Counted from the stretch's first letter, positions 17,580 to 26,416 are shown. The stretch: 57,216 bases of DNA from Alphaproteobacteria bacterium (GCA_003246625.1 QJZR01000005.1:1-57216), one strand, 5' to 3'. The notes: generated by a model not told the origin, from the sequence alone. A program made the numbers and translations.

Positions 17580-17617
17580 AAAACCGCCCGGAACGTCGCT
17601 GCGTTCCGGGCGGCCGA
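17580..17617. terminator. Bidirectional intrinsic terminator
   Basis: A 12-base-pair perfect stem, CCGCCCGGAACG (17584-17595) with CGTTCCGGGCGG (17602-17613), and a six-base loop. On the minus strand it is followed by TTTTT, making it a good terminator for the globin-coupled MCP gene; on the plus strand only a short T-rich stretch follows, for the FAH gene. Confidence 0.9.
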
Positions 17618-17637
17618 TTTTCCGGCGCGGCGCGGGA

Positions 17638-18981
17638 TCAGACCGCCCGCACGTCGGTGAGGAAGCGTTCGATTTCCTGTTGCAGGGAACGCGCGGTGCC
17701 AGCCAGGCGGCCCACCGCCTGACGGCTTTCCTCGGACAGAAGGCCGGTGCGGTCGGCGTTGCTGCTGACCATCGCGATGTTGCTGGAAACGTCCTGCGTG
17801 CCTTGCACCGTCTCGTTGACGTTGCGGGAAATTTCCTGCGTCGCCGCCGACTGTTCCTCGATCGCCGCGGAAATCGCCGTGGTGTCCTCGCCCAGCTGGT
17901 TGATGGTGGAGACGATGCCCTTGATCGCCTCGCCGGTCTGGCGGGTGGCGTCGTGGATGCTGGCGATCTGCGAGGAAATGTCCTCGGTCGCCCGCGCCGT
18001 CTGGTTGGCCAGGTTCTTCACCTCGCCCGCCACCACCGCGAAGCCCTTGCCCGCGTCGCCCGCGCGCGCCGCCTCGATCGTGGCGTTCAGGGCAAGAAGG
18101 TTGGTCTGGCTGGCGATGTCCTGGATCAGCTTCGCCACCTCGCCGATGCGCGAGCCCGCCTGATTCAGCGAGGACATCGCGGTTTCGACGCCGCGGGACT
18201 GCTCCACCGCTTCCTGCGCGACACGGTTGGCGTCGCTGACCCGCGAGGAAATCTCGTGGATCGAGGACGACAACTCCTCGGTCGCCGCCGCCACCGCGTT
18301 GGAATTGGCGGTCGCCTGTTCCGCCGCCGCCGCCACCGTGCTGGCCCGCACGTTGGTTTCCTTCGCCACCTCGGCGACCTCGCTGGCCCCCGCCTCGACC
18401 TGGGTCAGGGCGGCGGTGACCTCGCCCAGCGAACTGCCGACGTGTTCGTCGAAGGCGACGATCATTTCCTCCAGCTTGTGCGAACGTTCCATAAGCTGGA
18501 TTTTCACCAATTCCTGATAGACCGAAATCGCCAGGTCCATGTCCAGGAACACCGCCCTGGTCACCGCGGCGGTCATCTCGCGCCGCTTATCGCCGTCGCG
18601 CTTGCAGGCTTGGTCGATGACGCCGAGAAGGCGGGTCAAGACCAGGGAATACCCGCCGATGTACCAGCGCGGTTCCAGGCCGATGCGGGCATGCGCGTGC
18701 CCCACCGCCATCACCCCTTTCATGAAGGCGTCGTCGAAATCGCCCTTGAACAGGCTTTCCCAATGCGCCGTCTGCGCCGCTTTCAGGCGTTCGATCGTCG
18801 CGTCGCCGTCGATCAGGTGCTTGAGGGGGGGCACCCCCTTCAGATGGCTGTAGAAATCGTCCAGGATGCCGCGCAGGCGGAGACGCACCACCGGCCACGC
18901 CTCGCGCAGGGTGGCGACGCTCCTGGTGTCGATCCGCAGGAATTGCAGACGGACGTTACGGTCCACATCGAATTCGAACAT
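17638..18981 (-). CDS. Globin-coupled chemotaxis receptor (HemAT-type)
   Basis: A 447-residue soluble chemoreceptor. The N-terminal globin-coupled sensor domain (about 1-175) binds haem. The proximal His is in [19 protein letters not shown] (about 93-111), the family's most conserved block. No membrane segment is present. A helical linker leads to the MCP signalling domain, with the tip [20 protein letters not shown] (about 286-305), as in other receptors of this window. HemAT proteins sense oxygen and direct aerotaxis. The gene is alone, closed by a strong terminator, and has a 19-base palindrome about 70 bases upstream of its start. Confidence 0.92.
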   Translation of the reverse strand: MFEFDVDRNVRLQFLRIDTRSVATLREAWPVVRLRLRGILDDFYSHLKGVPPLKHLIDGDATIERLKAAQTAHWESLFKGDFDDAFMKGVMAVGHAHARIGLEPRWYIGGYSLVLTRLLGVIDQACKRDGDKRREMTAAVTRAVFLDMDLAISVYQELVKIQLMERSHKLEEMIVAFDEHVGSSLGEVTAALTQVEAGASEVAEVAKETNVRASTVAAAAEQATANSNAVAAATEELSSSIHEISSRVSDANRVAQEAVEQSRGVETAMSSLNQAGSRIGEVAKLIQDIASQTNLLALNATIEAARAGDAGKGFAVVAGEVKNLANQTARATEDISSQIASIHDATRQTGEAIKGIVSTINQLGEDTTAISAAIEEQSAATQEISRNVNETVQGTQDVSSNIAMVSSNADRTGLLSEESRQAVGRLAGTARSLQQEIERFLTDVRAV

Positions 18982-19051
18982 GTTTCCCTCTATGACTGCC
19001 CGGGCGGGAAATGGAATGGATTTTTTCGTGGGGAAAATCCCCGTTGCCGAT

Positions 19052-19070
19052 GCTGATGGATTCCATCAGC
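19052..19070. promoter_or_regulatory. 19-base perfect palindrome upstream of the HemAT-type gene
   Basis: GCTGATGGA (19052-19060), one base, then TCCATCAGC (19062-19070). The arms are perfect. It lies in an AT-rich stretch about 70 bases before the start codon of the globin-coupled MCP gene, and on the minus strand it is not followed by a T-run, so an operator is likelier than a terminator. No regulator is known for it. Confidence 0.5.
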
Positions 19071-19140
19071 GCGTCAATCGAAATATGCGCACCCCGAAAA
19101 ACCGACACAACCTTGGAAAGAATTACCCAAAAGAAACAAC

Positions 19141-19171
19141 AAAAATCCCCGGCGAAAGACCGGGGATTTTT
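19141..19171. terminator. Bidirectional intrinsic terminator
   Basis: AAAAATCCCCGG (19141-19152) pairs perfectly with CCGGGGATTTTT (19160-19171) around a seven-base loop, with T-runs on both strands. On the minus strand it ends the transcript of the large coiled-coil gene, whose stop lies 50 bases upstream. Confidence 0.9.
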
Positions 19172-19221
19172 ATCTCAGGTTGAATAACGTCGCGCCGAAC
19201 AGTAATTAATCCTGCATTCCG

Positions 19222-22200
19222 TCAATCCACCCGGCCGAGCGCCTTGGCCAGGATCATGTAGACGCGGCCGATGTCGGAACCGGTCAACACCGCGGTCAGC
19301 ACGTCGGAACGGTCGGAACGGCGGACCCGTGCGTTCAGGGCCTCGAACTCCGAAAGATAGCGGGTGACGAAACCCCGGAAATCGGCTTCGGCCTCGAAGC
19401 GGTCCTTGATCTCCTGCATCTGCGACTTGGTCAGCGAGCGCGACAGGTGACGCAGGAAGGCCCCCTGGTCGCCACGGTGGTAGCGTTTCCACAGGTCTTC
19501 CTCGACGCTCGGCTGGAAGGCGCGGGTGATGTCCACCGAAATCGCCTGCAGGCGTTCGATCACCTGCACCGCGTCCTTCAGGAACATGTCGGTTTCGACG
19601 TCCTGCTTCTGGCCTTCCAATTCGGCGGCACGGGTTTCCGCCTCTTGCGCGGCGGCCAGAATCGCCTTGGTCTTCTGCACGAAGACGGCGCTGAGCTTGT
19701 GCGCCCGGCCGTCCAGCATCTCGCCGGCGGAGGCCATCTCGGTGGTCTTCTGGCGCATCGTGTCCATCAGCGCCTTGACCTTGTCGATGGTCGTCTCGGC
19801 GCTGGCGGCCAGTTCGCCGGACTGGGCGCGGAAGGTGTCGCGGGATTCGCCGATCTGGCGGGTGATGCGGTCCGAGGTTTCCGCCACCTGCTCGATGGTT
19901 TCCTTGAGACGCGCCCCCGCCACCGTGACCTGGGCGGAACTGCGCCCCGCGGTGTCGTCGAAGTCGCGGCCGATCTGATGCAGGGCGTCGCCCAGCGACC
20001 GCACCCGGCTGGAGGCCTCGTCGGTGTTCTTGAGGAACTCCATCGAGCGTTCGCGCAGCGCGCCGCCGAACGCGGCCAGGGCCTTCTGCGCCTCGGCGGC
20101 GACGCGGCCCACCTGCTCCGACTGCTTGTCGAGGACCGCGCCGATGTCCTCCACCTGGCCACGGGCGGCGTCCGAGGTCTGCTTCATGTCCGTGGCATAG
20201 CGGCCGATCTCGCGGGTCACCGTGTCGAACTTGCCGAGCGATTCCTCGGTGGCGTCGCGCAGTTCGACGACCCGGGCCAGCAGCTTTTCGCTGGCGGCGC
20301 CGGTGCGGCCCACCGCTTCCTCCGCCGCCTCGCCGACGTCCTTGCCGCGCTTGGCGAACAGTTCGCCCACCGCCTCCAGCTCGAAGCCGACCTTGGAGGA
20401 CGCGGAGATCAGTTCGTTGGTCGACTGGCGCATCACGTCGTTGATGCCGCGAATGCGTTCCATCACCTCGTTCGAGGTGTCGGTGAGGTGACGGCTCTGC
20501 TGGCTCATCGAGGCCTCGCCCAGGCGCGCCTGAGTGGACACCAACTGCACCACGTTGGCCAGGTCGTCCGCCTGCTTGCGCAGGGAATCGCGGATGGTAC
20601 CGGCGATTTCGGCGGCACGCTCGGCGTCGCGGTTCATCGTCGCCGCGTAGTCCTTGACCAGATCCCCGGTCTCCTGCCCCTTGGCGAGGATGACGTCGAT
20701 CAGCTGCGCCATGGCACGGCAACGGCTTTCCAGGGCGGCGGCGGCCTCGGCGCTTTCCTGGCCGACGGTGCGGGCGTGGGTTTGCAGCACCTGGCCGTGT
20801 TCCTCGAAGCGGGCGACCGAGGCGCCGATGCGGGCGTCCACCGCGTCGCTGGCCTCCGCCAGTTCCTGCGCCTTGCGGGAAAAGGCGTCGCCGACCGCGC
20901 GCAGCCGCGCCATCGCCGAATCCGAGGCGGTGGAGAGTTCGCGCGACTGCATTTCCAGCCCTTCCTCGACGATTTTCACCCGGTCGAGCACGGTTTCGGT
21001 GATCTGGTTGAGCTGCGCCGCCTGCTTGGACAACGAATTGGTGATCCGGCCGGTCTGGTCGGACAGGGTTTCGGAGGCCTGGGTCAGGTCCGCCTCTTGC
21101 TTGCGGAACAGGGCTTCCAGCGCGGTCACCCGTTCGGACAACGCGTCGGCGATGACGTCGACCCGCTCCGCCGAACGTTCGGCGGTTTCGGTGATGATCT
21201 GCGCCTGGTTCTGCACCGTCTGCGTCATGCGGTCGGCATAGCCCTGCGCCAGTTCGCCGGAACGGGTCAGCGAGTCCTCTTGCTTGCGGGATTCGCGGCC
21301 GATCGCCTCGGACAGGGTCCGCAGGGACTGAATCGCCTCGGACATCGCCTCGACCTGCCCCTTCAGAATCGCCTCCAGGGTCGATCCCGCGGCGCGGGTT
21401 TCGTCGGAAACCGTCTTCAGGGTGCGGCTTTCCTTCGCCAGTTCGGCAGCGGTGGCGCGGGTGCGATCGGTGGCGCCGTCGGCGGCGGCGCGCAATTCGG
21501 TAACGTGGCGGCCGAAGATCTCCACCGCGTGCGCGGTGTCGGTTTCGATGCGGGTGCCGGTGGCGGCCAGATCCTCGGTGTGGCGCAACAGCGAGGCGCG
21601 CACCGCGTCCACCTGCTGCGCGGCGCGGCGCGAGGCGTCGTTGAGTTCCAGGGCCTGGGCGCGCAGGGAATCGGAAATCGCCCGCACCCGCGCCTCGTAG
21701 GCGCCGGAGGGATAGGCCATCTGCCGCATCAGACCGCGCAGCTCCGCCACCTCGCGCTCGAATCCCTTGCCACGGTCGAAGTAGGAGACGACCAGCCAGA
21801 CCACCGCCACCGGCAACAGCACGCCGGCGGCGAAGGCGGCGAGTTCCCAGGGAATCAGCGAGGACGCGCCGGACAGGGTGGGAATCCCGGATTCCGCCAG
21901 GGAATAGGCGACCAGTCCCAACCACACCACGGTGGCGGCAATGCCCAATTTCAGCGCCCAGGAGGGCGCGGGCGCCACCACCGGCGGCAACAGGCCGCCC
22001 TCTTCCGGCGCCGGGGGCTCCTCGGCGCTGATGGGAGCGGGGGCGGGTTCGGCGCGGCGGAGGGGCTCCTGCGGCGCGGCCTTGGCGGCGGGCGTCGGCG
22101 CGGCGGGCGTCGGCGTTTCCGGCTGGGCCTCCACGGCGGGGGCCTCGGCCTCCGGGGCGGGCGTCGGCGCCTCCGGCGTGGCGGTTTCCACGGCGGTGGT

Positions 22201-22230
22201 GGGTTCGTCTGCGGCGGGCGTGGTGTTCAT
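19222..22230 (-). CDS. Large membrane-anchored coiled-coil protein, function unknown
   Basis: A 1002-residue protein in three parts. Residues 1 to about 90 are a Pro/Ala/Glu-rich cytoplasmic linker. Two membrane helices follow (about 94-112 and 130-148). From about 155 to 900 it is nearly continuous helix rich in Ala, Glu, Gln and Arg with short repeated pieces such as DSLRKQADDL and VEDIGAVLDKQSEQVGRVA. The last 100 residues form a compact conserved-looking domain with YHRGDQGAFLRHLSRSL and DRFEAEADFRGFVTRYLSEF. The start at 22230 has GGGGGAGG upstream; earlier in-frame codons do not. The layout recalls polar scaffold proteins such as TipN of Caulobacter or chemoreceptor-like cytoskeletal proteins, but no homology can be claimed. 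Confidence 0.8.
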   Translation of the reverse strand: MNTTPAADEPTTAVETATPEAPTPAPEAEAPAVEAQPETPTPAAPTPAAKAAPQEPLRRAEPAPAPISAEEPPAPEEGGLLPPVVAPAPSWALKLGIAATVVWLGLVAYSLAESGIPTLSGASSLIPWELAAFAAGVLLPVAVVWLVVSYFDRGKGFEREVAELRGLMRQMAYPSGAYEARVRAISDSLRAQALELNDASRRAAQQVDAVRASLLRHTEDLAATGTRIETDTAHAVEIFGRHVTELRAAADGATDRTRATAAELAKESRTLKTVSDETRAAGSTLEAILKGQVEAMSEAIQSLRTLSEAIGRESRKQEDSLTRSGELAQGYADRMTQTVQNQAQIITETAERSAERVDVIADALSERVTALEALFRKQEADLTQASETLSDQTGRITNSLSKQAAQLNQITETVLDRVKIVEEGLEMQSRELSTASDSAMARLRAVGDAFSRKAQELAEASDAVDARIGASVARFEEHGQVLQTHARTVGQESAEAAAALESRCRAMAQLIDVILAKGQETGDLVKDYAATMNRDAERAAEIAGTIRDSLRKQADDLANVVQLVSTQARLGEASMSQQSRHLTDTSNEVMERIRGINDVMRQSTNELISASSKVGFELEAVGELFAKRGKDVGEAAEEAVGRTGAASEKLLARVVELRDATEESLGKFDTVTREIGRYATDMKQTSDAARGQVEDIGAVLDKQSEQVGRVAAEAQKALAAFGGALRERSMEFLKNTDEASSRVRSLGDALHQIGRDFDDTAGRSSAQVTVAGARLKETIEQVAETSDRITRQIGESRDTFRAQSGELAASAETTIDKVKALMDTMRQKTTEMASAGEMLDGRAHKLSAVFVQKTKAILAAAQEAETRAAELEGQKQDVETDMFLKDAVQVIERLQAISVDITRAFQPSVEEDLWKRYHRGDQGAFLRHLSRSLTKSQMQEIKDRFEAEADFRGFVTRYLSEFEALNARVRRSDRSDVLTAVLTGSDIGRVYMILAKALGRVD

Positions 22231-22427
22231 GGCCTCCCCCTCTTCCACGAGGTCGCGCCCGGCAGGATCCAAGGCCGGGTCGAGCGGCGAGTCTACGCGT
22301 CGGAAAGGTCCCCGGCAAATCCTGTTTCTTCTTTTCAAATCAGCCCCATGGTTTCAGAATGGTGAGATCGGGGCAAAGCCTTGACGCCCCGCCCGTGACA
22401 ACCGCGGCAGTGAAAGGTCTCCCACCG

Positions 22428-23534
22428 ATGAGATCATGGTTCGCGTCCGTTCTTCTCGCCCCGGGCTCCGGCTCCCTCGACGCCGCCTTCCCCGCCGTCG
22501 CGCCGATGCAGGCCGACATCCTGGGCGGGGAAATCCTGGCGGGGGTCGGCGCGGCCCTGGCGGCGGCGGCGGTCCTCTATATCCGCGCGCGCCGCCGCGC
22601 ACGGGCCGACGCCCCGGCGGACATCGCCGCCCGCGCCGAGGACAAGCACCGCCTGCTGCGCGACAGCCGGGGCGAGACCCGCAACCTCGGGCAGGCCGCC
22701 GCCCTGACCTGGCTGCACCGGTCCGGCGCCGACCTGCGCGGCGGCGACTTCACCGACCTTCTTCTCGACGGCGTCGAGATGGAAAACGCCGAACTCACCT
22801 GCACCGATTTCTCCCGCAGTTCGCTGAAGCGCGCCCGTCTGGCCCGCGCCCGTCTGGCGGGGACCACCCTTCTCGACGGCAACCTGGCCGAGGCCAACCT
22901 GACCGCCGCCAACCTGCACGGCGCGATTCTGGAAAACGCCAACCTGATCCGCGCCAGCCTGGCCGAATGCGACCTGTCCGAGATCCGCGCCGCCCGCGCC
23001 GTCGCCAACGAGGCGAAGTTCTGGGATTGCGACTTCAACGGCGCGGTGCTGGAGGATGCCTCGCTGGAACACGCCGAGTTCACCGACGCCACCCTGACCG
23101 GCTGCGACCTTTCCCGCGCCGCGTTGGGATACGCCGCCCTCGACGGCGCCTGCATGCAGCGCGCCCGGCTGACCGACGCCAGCCTGGATTCGGCGACGCT
23201 GCTGAAAACCGACCTGCGCAACGCCGTCCTCTCCGGCACGGATTTCTCCAACGCCGACATGGAGGGCGCCGACCTTTCCGGCGCAACGGCGGAAAACGCC
23301 AACTTTTCCTACACCCATCTGGCCAAGGCATGCCTGGCCGGGGCGAACCTGCGCGGCGCGGAGATGGAGGGAGCCTCCCTCGACGACGCCGACCTTTCCG
23401 GCGCCGACCTTACCGACGCCCGCAACCTGACCCAGGCGCAGGTCGACGCCGCCATCCGCCGCGCCGACGGCGAGAACGCCGTCCCGCCGCTGCTGCCGCC
23501 GGGCCTTGCCCCGCCGCCGCTGCGGAAGCCCTGA
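22428..23534 (+). CDS. Membrane-anchored pentapeptide-repeat protein
   Basis: A 368-residue protein with a hydrophobic segment near the N-terminus (about 28-50, GGEILAGVGAALAAAAVLYI), a basic stretch, and then about 45 tandem pentapeptides of the A(D/N)LXX type from residue 100 to 345, for example GADLRGGDF, EANLTAANLHGAILENANL and EGADLSGATAENANF. Such repeats fold as a right-handed square beta-helix. The repeats face the cytoplasm if the N-terminus is outside. Functions in the family range from DNA mimicry to scaffolding; none can be chosen. The stop codon directly abuts that of the convergent terminase gene (TGATCA). Confidence 0.85.
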   Translation: MRSWFASVLLAPGSGSLDAAFPAVAPMQADILGGEILAGVGAALAAAAVLYIRARRRARADAPADIAARAEDKHRLLRDSRGETRNLGQAAALTWLHRSGADLRGGDFTDLLLDGVEMENAELTCTDFSRSSLKRARLARARLAGTTLLDGNLAEANLTAANLHGAILENANLIRASLAECDLSEIRAARAVANEAKFWDCDFNGAVLEDASLEHAEFTDATLTGCDLSRAALGYAALDGACMQRARLTDASLDSATLLKTDLRNAVLSGTDFSNADMEGADLSGATAENANFSYTHLAKACLAGANLRGAEMEGASLDDADLSGADLTDARNLTQAQVDAAIRRADGENAVPPLLPPGLAPPPLRKP

Positions 23535-24863
23535 TCACCGCCCCAGAACCGGGAACTCGTGCGGCGCGGCCAGGGGAACCGCCCCCAGGCCGCCGCCGCG
23601 TTCGCGGCTGACCGCGCCATAGCGGAAGGCGTCGGCGCCGTGGCTGGTCCAGTCGTGCAGGGGCGACGGTTTGAAGTCCTTGGTCTTGTCGTTCCACTCG
23701 CGGCGGTACTGGCACAGCGCCTCGATGCCGCGCGCGCACGCCGCCGCGTCGAACCAACAGCGCGGGATCAGGGCGCGCACCGCCTCGATGCCGTCGGCAA
23801 GGCTTTGCGCCGGGGCGACCTCGAAACGGATGCCCAGGCGGGCCGCCGTCTCGCGGCGGCTTCTGCCGGTGCCGAGTTCCCGCACCTCGATGTCGTGCGG
23901 CGCGATGTGGCGGCCATAGACATAGGGCTTCTCGCTCAGCGCCTGGGCGTAATAGGGCAGCCCCTCGCCCGAGGCCTCCAGGTAATCGATCAGGCGTACC
24001 TCGCGCCCGGCACGCTGGGCGAACCAGATCGCGGTGCTGTCGCCGACCCCCAGGTCCCACCAGGTTTCCACCGGCAGCGCGGGCTCCCACGGCACCTTGC
24101 CGATGCGCCCCTGGCCGCGCGCCGCCTCCATCGCCTTGCCGTAATAGGCGCCGACCAGACCGGCGTCGAAACTGCACCAGTATTCCTGGCGGATCATCTC
24201 CTCCGCCATGCCCGCGGCGCGGTCCTCGGCGATCGCCGCCGCCGGGATGACCATGGAGCCGTCGGCGCGGCGGGTGTCGTCCACCGACAGCACCTGGGCG
24301 AACCAGTTGGGATTCCGCCGCGCCATGTCTAGCAACGCATGACCGTGGTTGCGGCCGCGCGGGGTGAAGATGAACACCGCCCAGCCGCCGTTCTCCGCCA
24401 GGATCGGCCGCACGTAGTCCCAGGCCGCCGGGTCGGCCAGGCTGTATTCCGAGAACACCACCCCCACCGGGTTGGCGCCGACCAGGGCGTTGTAGTTGTC
24501 GGACCCGACAAGCTGCCAGATCGAGCCGCATTTGAACTCGATCTTCATTTCCGTGACGTTGGTGGCGCGGCGCAGAACGCGGGGAAACACCTGGTCCAGC
24601 ACCTTGCGCCCGTCGGCGCCCACCGCGTCCCACACCGCCTTCCTGGCCTGGGTGGCGGTGGGCAGCATATGCCAATAGACGCCGACGCGGCGATGCGCGG
24701 CGCAGGCGGCGAAGTTGAGCGCGGTGGCGTCCTTGCCGGAACGGCGGTGCCAGACCAGCGCCGCCCGTCCGCCGCCGCCGACGGCAAGGGGGGCCATGTG
24801 ACGCAGGAAGGGAAGCTGATAGTCCCTGGGCTCCCAGTCGTGGGGCAGAACGACGCGGCTCAT
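23535..24863 (-). CDS. Phage terminase large subunit
   Basis: A 442-residue DNA-packaging motor protein. The ATPase half has an adenine-binding motif WEPRDYQLPFL (about 10-20), a Walker A of the form WHRRSGKD (about 38-45) and a Walker B VGVVFSEY (about 131-138) with the catalytic Glu. The nuclease half begins around 240 with ETWWDLGVGDSTAIWF, whose Asp residues would bind metal, and ends near HGADAFRYG. The protein seems intact. It overlaps the small-subunit gene (ATGA at 24860-24863). No portal, capsid or tail gene follows: the next gene is the host-like pentapeptide gene. It is therefore a remnant or a domesticated copy. Confidence 0.87.
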   Translation of the reverse strand: MSRVVLPHDWEPRDYQLPFLRHMAPLAVGGGGRAALVWHRRSGKDATALNFAACAAHRRVGVYWHMLPTATQARKAVWDAVGADGRKVLDQVFPRVLRRATNVTEMKIEFKCGSIWQLVGSDNYNALVGANPVGVVFSEYSLADPAAWDYVRPILAENGGWAVFIFTPRGRNHGHALLDMARRNPNWFAQVLSVDDTRRADGSMVIPAAAIAEDRAAGMAEEMIRQEYWCSFDAGLVGAYYGKAMEAARGQGRIGKVPWEPALPVETWWDLGVGDSTAIWFAQRAGREVRLIDYLEASGEGLPYYAQALSEKPYVYGRHIAPHDIEVRELGTGRSRRETAARLGIRFEVAPAQSLADGIEAVRALIPRCWFDAAACARGIEALCQYRREWNDKTKDFKPSPLHDWTSHGADAFRYGAVSRERGGGLGAVPLAAPHEFPVLGR

Positions 24864-25282
24864 CGTTCCGCCTTCCCCACGGAGTCGGCGAAATCCCGCA
24901 CCTCGACGGTCAACGCCTCCGCCGCGTCCTCGCCCGTGGCGCGATAGCGGCCGGGACGCAACGCCTTCAACCGGAACATCAGCAGGCTGTCCGAGGTCCG
25001 CGACTTCATTCCCACCTGCTTGCCGGAATAGAAGATGGGTTCCTCCTCGCCCCGCACCGCGCGGCGGTCGGCTTCCGCCTCCAGCAGCTCGACATAGGCG
25101 TCCAGGGCCTGCTCCCACAGCGCGGCGAAGGCCGGATCGCGGGCGCGCAGGGAAATCCAGGCGCCACGCGACCGGCCGGAGGCGGAGGCCGCCGCCCGCA
25201 CGCTGCCGGTTTCCGCCAAGCCATTCAAAAACCGTCGCCGCGCCGTCGCCCGGGCGGGCGCGGCGTTCGCTTCGTCGTCCAT
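24860..25282 (-). CDS. Probable terminase small subunit
   Basis: A 140-residue protein directly before, and overlapping, the terminase large-subunit gene. Residues about 12-45 (ARRRFLNGLAETGSVRAAAS, then GRSRGAWISLRARDPAF) look like the helix-turn-helix that small terminases use to hold DNA, with the common pattern of an AETGSVRAAA helix. The rest is helical. The start at 25282 has AAGGA seven bases upstream; an ATG at 25291 would be too close to it. The assignment rests on position, size and the helix pattern. Confidence 0.7.
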   Translation of the reverse strand: MDDEANAAPARATARRRFLNGLAETGSVRAAASASGRSRGAWISLRARDPAFAALWEQALDAYVELLEAEADRRAVRGEEEPIFYSGKQVGMKSRTSDSLLMFRLKALRPGRYRATGEDAAEALTVEVRDFADSVGKAER

Positions 25283-25297
25283 CCATCCCATCCTTGT

Positions 25298-25534
25298 TCA
25301 GAGATTCGGAACCGCCGCGTCGCGGCAGGCGGCGGCGAGCTCCGCCCGCGAGGGCGGGCCAGCCAGGCCGGACAGACGCGCCACCGCCGCTTGCGCCCGG
25401 TCCAGCGGCAATTCGGCCAAGGGACGCGCCGCCACCCGGATATAGAATCCCAAATCGTCGGGAACCCGCACCCCCCGCGCCGCCACCAGATCGCCCAGCA
25501 GCCGTTCCGCCGCCTCAACCCCGCATCCCGCCAT
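25298..25534 (-). CDS. Small protein of the phage island, function unknown
   Basis: A 78-residue reading frame that starts at ATG 25534 with GAGGG eight or nine bases upstream and ends 16 bases before the terminase small-subunit gene. It begins MAGCGVEAAERLLGDLVAAR and includes VRVPDDLGFYIRVAARPLAELP. It is the first gene behind the leftward promoter of the island. A GTG at 25543 would add three residues. No family is recognised. Its place and frame make it a real gene more likely than not. Confidence 0.55.
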   Translation of the reverse strand: MAGCGVEAAERLLGDLVAARGVRVPDDLGFYIRVAARPLAELPLDRAQAAVARLSGLAGPPSRAELAAACRDAAVPNL

Positions 25535-25564
25535 CGCCGCCACCCTCTACCAAGCTACCGCCCC

Positions 25565-25593
25565 ATGATATACGGGCAAATGCCCGAAGTCAA
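25565..25593 (-). promoter_or_regulatory. Leftward promoter of the phage island
   Basis: On the minus strand TTGACT (25593 to 25588) and TATCAT (25570 to 25565) are 17 bases apart. The palindrome CGGGCA-AA-TGCCCG fills most of the spacer, so a bound repressor would block RNA polymerase. It would drive the small gene and both terminase genes. Confidence 0.65.
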
Positions 25594-25629
25594 GACGATT
25601 GGTCGCAGTTGCCCGCATATTGCCCGTAT
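25570..25629. promoter_or_regulatory. Operator array for the island repressor
   Basis: Half-sites of the form TTGCCCGNAT recur: ATACGGGCAA (25570-25579) facing TGCCCG (25581-25586), then TTGCCCGCAT (25609) and TTGCCCGTAT (25620), 11 bases apart in the same orientation. Another CGGGCAA lies at 25697-25703 within the repressor's own promoter. Such clusters of related half-sites between divergent genes are typical of CI-type lysogeny switches. Confidence 0.65.
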
Positions 25630-25687
25630 GCGTGGTGGCAAAACCCCTTGCTTTTCCATGAAAAATGCGTGATATGCGGTAAAATTG

Positions 25688-25716
25688 GTGACAAATCGGG
25701 CAATTTTGGGTTTAAT
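25688..25716 (+). promoter_or_regulatory. Promoter of the repressor gene, probably giving a leaderless mRNA
   Basis: GTGACA (25688-25693) and TTTAAT (25711-25716) are 17 bases apart. The expected start of transcription, about seven bases after the -10 box, falls on the A of the ATG at 25723, and no ribosome-binding sequence precedes that ATG. One operator half-site (CGGGCAA, 25697-25703) lies inside the spacer. Confidence 0.55.
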
Positions 25717-25722
25717 ACCCGC

Positions 25723-26403
25723 ATGAGCAACGAACGCCTCAAGAGCCGCATCCGCGACCGCCTGCGGGCACTGGGAAAATCGGGGAGGGCCGCCTCGCTG
25801 GAGGCCGGGCTGCACCCCGACACCATCCGCAACGTCCTGCGCGAACGTTCCAAACAGCCGCGCGGCGACAGCTTGCTGAAGCTGGCGCGGGCGCTCGACT
25901 GTTCGGTCGACTGGCTGATCGAGGGCGATTCGGCGCCGCGCCCTTCGCCGATGGCCGGGCTATGGGAAACCCCGGACCCGCCGCCGCGCGTCGACATGCC
26001 GCGCGACGTGCCGGTGCTGGGCACCGCGGCGGGCAGCCGCGCCGGGGCCTTCCAGGTGGAAACCAGCCCCATCGATTTCGTCCGCCGCCCGCCCGGCATC
26101 GGCGAGGCACGCGACATCTATGCCCTGTACGTGGTCGGCGACAGCATGTCGCCGCGCTTCGAGGAAGGGGAACTGATCTACGTCAGCGAACGGCGCCCGG
26201 CACGGGTCGGCGACTACGTCGTGGTGCAGACCATCGACGAAACCGACGGCACCGTGCACGCCTATTGCAAGCGCCTGCTGCGCCGCGCCGACCGCGACCT
26301 GCTGCTGGAACAGCTGAACCCCGCGGCCGAGATTTCCCTGCCGTTGCGCACGGTGCGCGCGGTGCACCGCATTCTCACCCTGAACGAACTCTTCGGCGTC
26401 TGA
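25723..26403 (+). CDS. Phage repressor of the CI/LexA type with S24 peptidase domain
   Basis: A 226-residue repressor. An N-terminal helix-turn-helix (about 5-60) has SLEAGLHPDTIRNVLRERSK and LLKLARALDCSVDWLIEGD. The C-terminal S24 domain (about 95-220) has the catalytic Ser in VVGDSMSPRF and a Lys in HAYCKRLLR, and a likely self-cleavage bond in VLGTAAGS (Ala-Gly). All parts needed for RecA-stimulated self-cleavage appear present, so it may respond to DNA damage. It faces away from the terminase genes across a 180-base control region rich in repeats. The exported-protein gene follows after only 13 bases. Confidence 0.9.
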   Translation: MSNERLKSRIRDRLRALGKSGRAASLEAGLHPDTIRNVLRERSKQPRGDSLLKLARALDCSVDWLIEGDSAPRPSPMAGLWETPDPPPRVDMPRDVPVLGTAAGSRAGAFQVETSPIDFVRRPPGIGEARDIYALYVVGDSMSPRFEEGELIYVSERRPARVGDYVVVQTIDETDGTVHAYCKRLLRRADRDLLLEQLNPAAEISLPLRTVRAVHRILTLNELFGV

Positions 26404-26416
26404 GATGGAACCAACC

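Noticed and set aside
19447-22365. A 972-codon open frame on the plus strand opposite the coiled-coil gene
   Set aside because: Its product is rich in Gly, Arg, His and Val with no domain, as expected from the antisense of a GC-rich coiled-coil gene. The minus-strand product has a ribosome site, membrane helices and a conserved end.
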